Source: Carnegiea gigantea (Eukaryota; Streptophyta; Magnoliopsida; Caryophyllales; Cactaceae). From it: a stretch of DNA of 64,000 nt. Shown in pieces: positions 63,706 through 64,000 of the stretch. How positions within the stretch are numbered: the first letter of the stretch is position 1; each line of letters opens with the position of its first letter. Both the position numbers and the translations under genes were made by a program. The stretch is from contig JAKOGI010000141.1 of NCBI GenBank assembly GCA_029747015.1, positions 827,501 through 891,500 of the forward strand, written 5' to 3'. The notes under the pieces were generated by a model. That model saw nothing but the letters and a program-made list of their open reading frames with translations, did no database searches and was not told where the DNA came from.

Positions 63706-64000
63706 ATGGCTTCCAACAACACTCTTCAATCAAAAGCCCTCGTTCTTTCTTCCTCAATTCCTGCTCCTTCTCGCCCAATTCTTTACAAGCCTTTCCAATT
63801 TCTGAATCGCTTGTCTCTAAAATCAGTGGGAATGGGGATGGATGATATTCCCTTTGAATGTCGAAGGGAATTGGTGTTCCTCGTAGGGGCAATTGCTTGT
63901 CCCATTTCAGTTGAGTCAGAGGGAACAAAGTCGGGGTCTCAAGAACAATTCTTGGAAACCCCTGAAGGGTTTAATTTTGAGCCTTCTGTTTCTCTGACAC
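63706..64000 (+). CDS. Third open frame of the SIRE-type element or an adjacent gene, partial
   Basis: ATG in good plant context (CAACAATGGCT). Open for 98 codons to the window edge. The product begins MASNNTLQSKALVLSSSIPA, with a Ser/Pro-rich N-terminus and then GMDDIPFECRRELVFLVGAI. I recognise no domain. SIRE elements often have an env-like or unknown frame after pol, and position and strand fit that. A host gene first exon is the alternative. The 3' end is not visible. Confidence 0.5.
   Translation, partial: MASNNTLQSKALVLSSSIPAPSRPILYKPFQFLNRLSLKSVGMGMDDIPFECRRELVFLVGAIACPISVESEGTKSGSQEQFLETPEGFNFEPSVSLT

Larger units (their letters stand above)
56515..64000 (+). mobile_element. SIRE/Maximus-type Copia element, 3' end outside the window
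   Basis: An apparent 5' LTR (56515-58136) is followed by a tRNA-iMet primer site. Next come a 577-codon gag with a long coiled coil and two zinc knuckles, then pol, then a third open frame that runs off the edge. Large LTRs, a long Gag and extra sequence after pol are features of the Maximus/SIRE lineage. Pol is disrupted, so this copy is probably not autonomous. The 3' LTR would lie beyond 64000. Confidence 0.85.

Overview
The window is nuclear DNA of a flowering plant, most likely a eudicot. The evidence is a multi-intron kinesin gene with plant-type splice sites, Ty1/Copia and Ty3/Gypsy LTR retrotransposons primed by initiator-Met or Asp-type tRNA sites, an L1-like LINE and several MITEs. 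I cannot name the species. One host protein-coding gene is well supported. Nearly everything else is transposable-element DNA of different ages, much of it nested. One assembly gap (100 N) lies at 27266-27365.

Left part (1-23.5 kb): a minus-strand kinesin-13 gene (KIN-13B-like, a microtubule depolymerase) covers 4145-21586. I reconstruct 12 coding exons and 711 residues. Its second intron is about 11.75 kb and is inflated by two LTR elements. The older one (10925-13720, minus strand) is non-autonomous and carries an intronless, broken fragment of a PDS5-like cohesin cofactor gene; its 3' LTR is itself interrupted by a MITE. The younger one (14144-20321, plus strand) is a complete Copia element with an intact 1415-codon gag-pol frame, a 5-bp target duplication and two 376-bp LTRs that differ at one base. 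The gene's 5' end holds a GA tract directly before the ATG, and a 24-bp perfect palindrome lies about 0.8 kb upstream.

Middle part (23.5-35 kb): degenerate minus-strand Gypsy-type sequence in an LTR / internal / internal / LTR / internal / LTR arrangement, mostly without coding capacity. One internal copy contains an ~800-bp TA/TG microsatellite in which the assembly breaks. A Stowaway-type MITE follows at 35067-35313.

Right-middle part (35.9-54.8 kb): a nest at least four levels deep. A degenerate L1-like LINE (RT, C-terminal zinc-binding and RNase H pieces, poly(A) tail at about 54.79 kb) is split by a 1.76-kb foldback element and by an Athila-like Gypsy element. The Gypsy element's 5' LTR is split by a second, minus-strand gag-only Gypsy element with a CAAAA target duplication. 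One LTR of that second element contains both a hAT-like MITE and a solo LTR. Each junction gives a relative insertion order.

Right end (56.5-64 kb): a SIRE/Maximus-type Copia element, plus strand, with an apparent 1.6-kb 5' LTR, gag, and pol. An in-frame UGA separates gag and pol, and pol has two compensating single-base frameshifts. A third open frame runs off the window. The element carries many copies of a short motif (AACACCC ... AAACAGGGTG) in its LTR and in coding linkers. I saw no prokaryotic-style system, CRISPR array, tRNA or rRNA gene.
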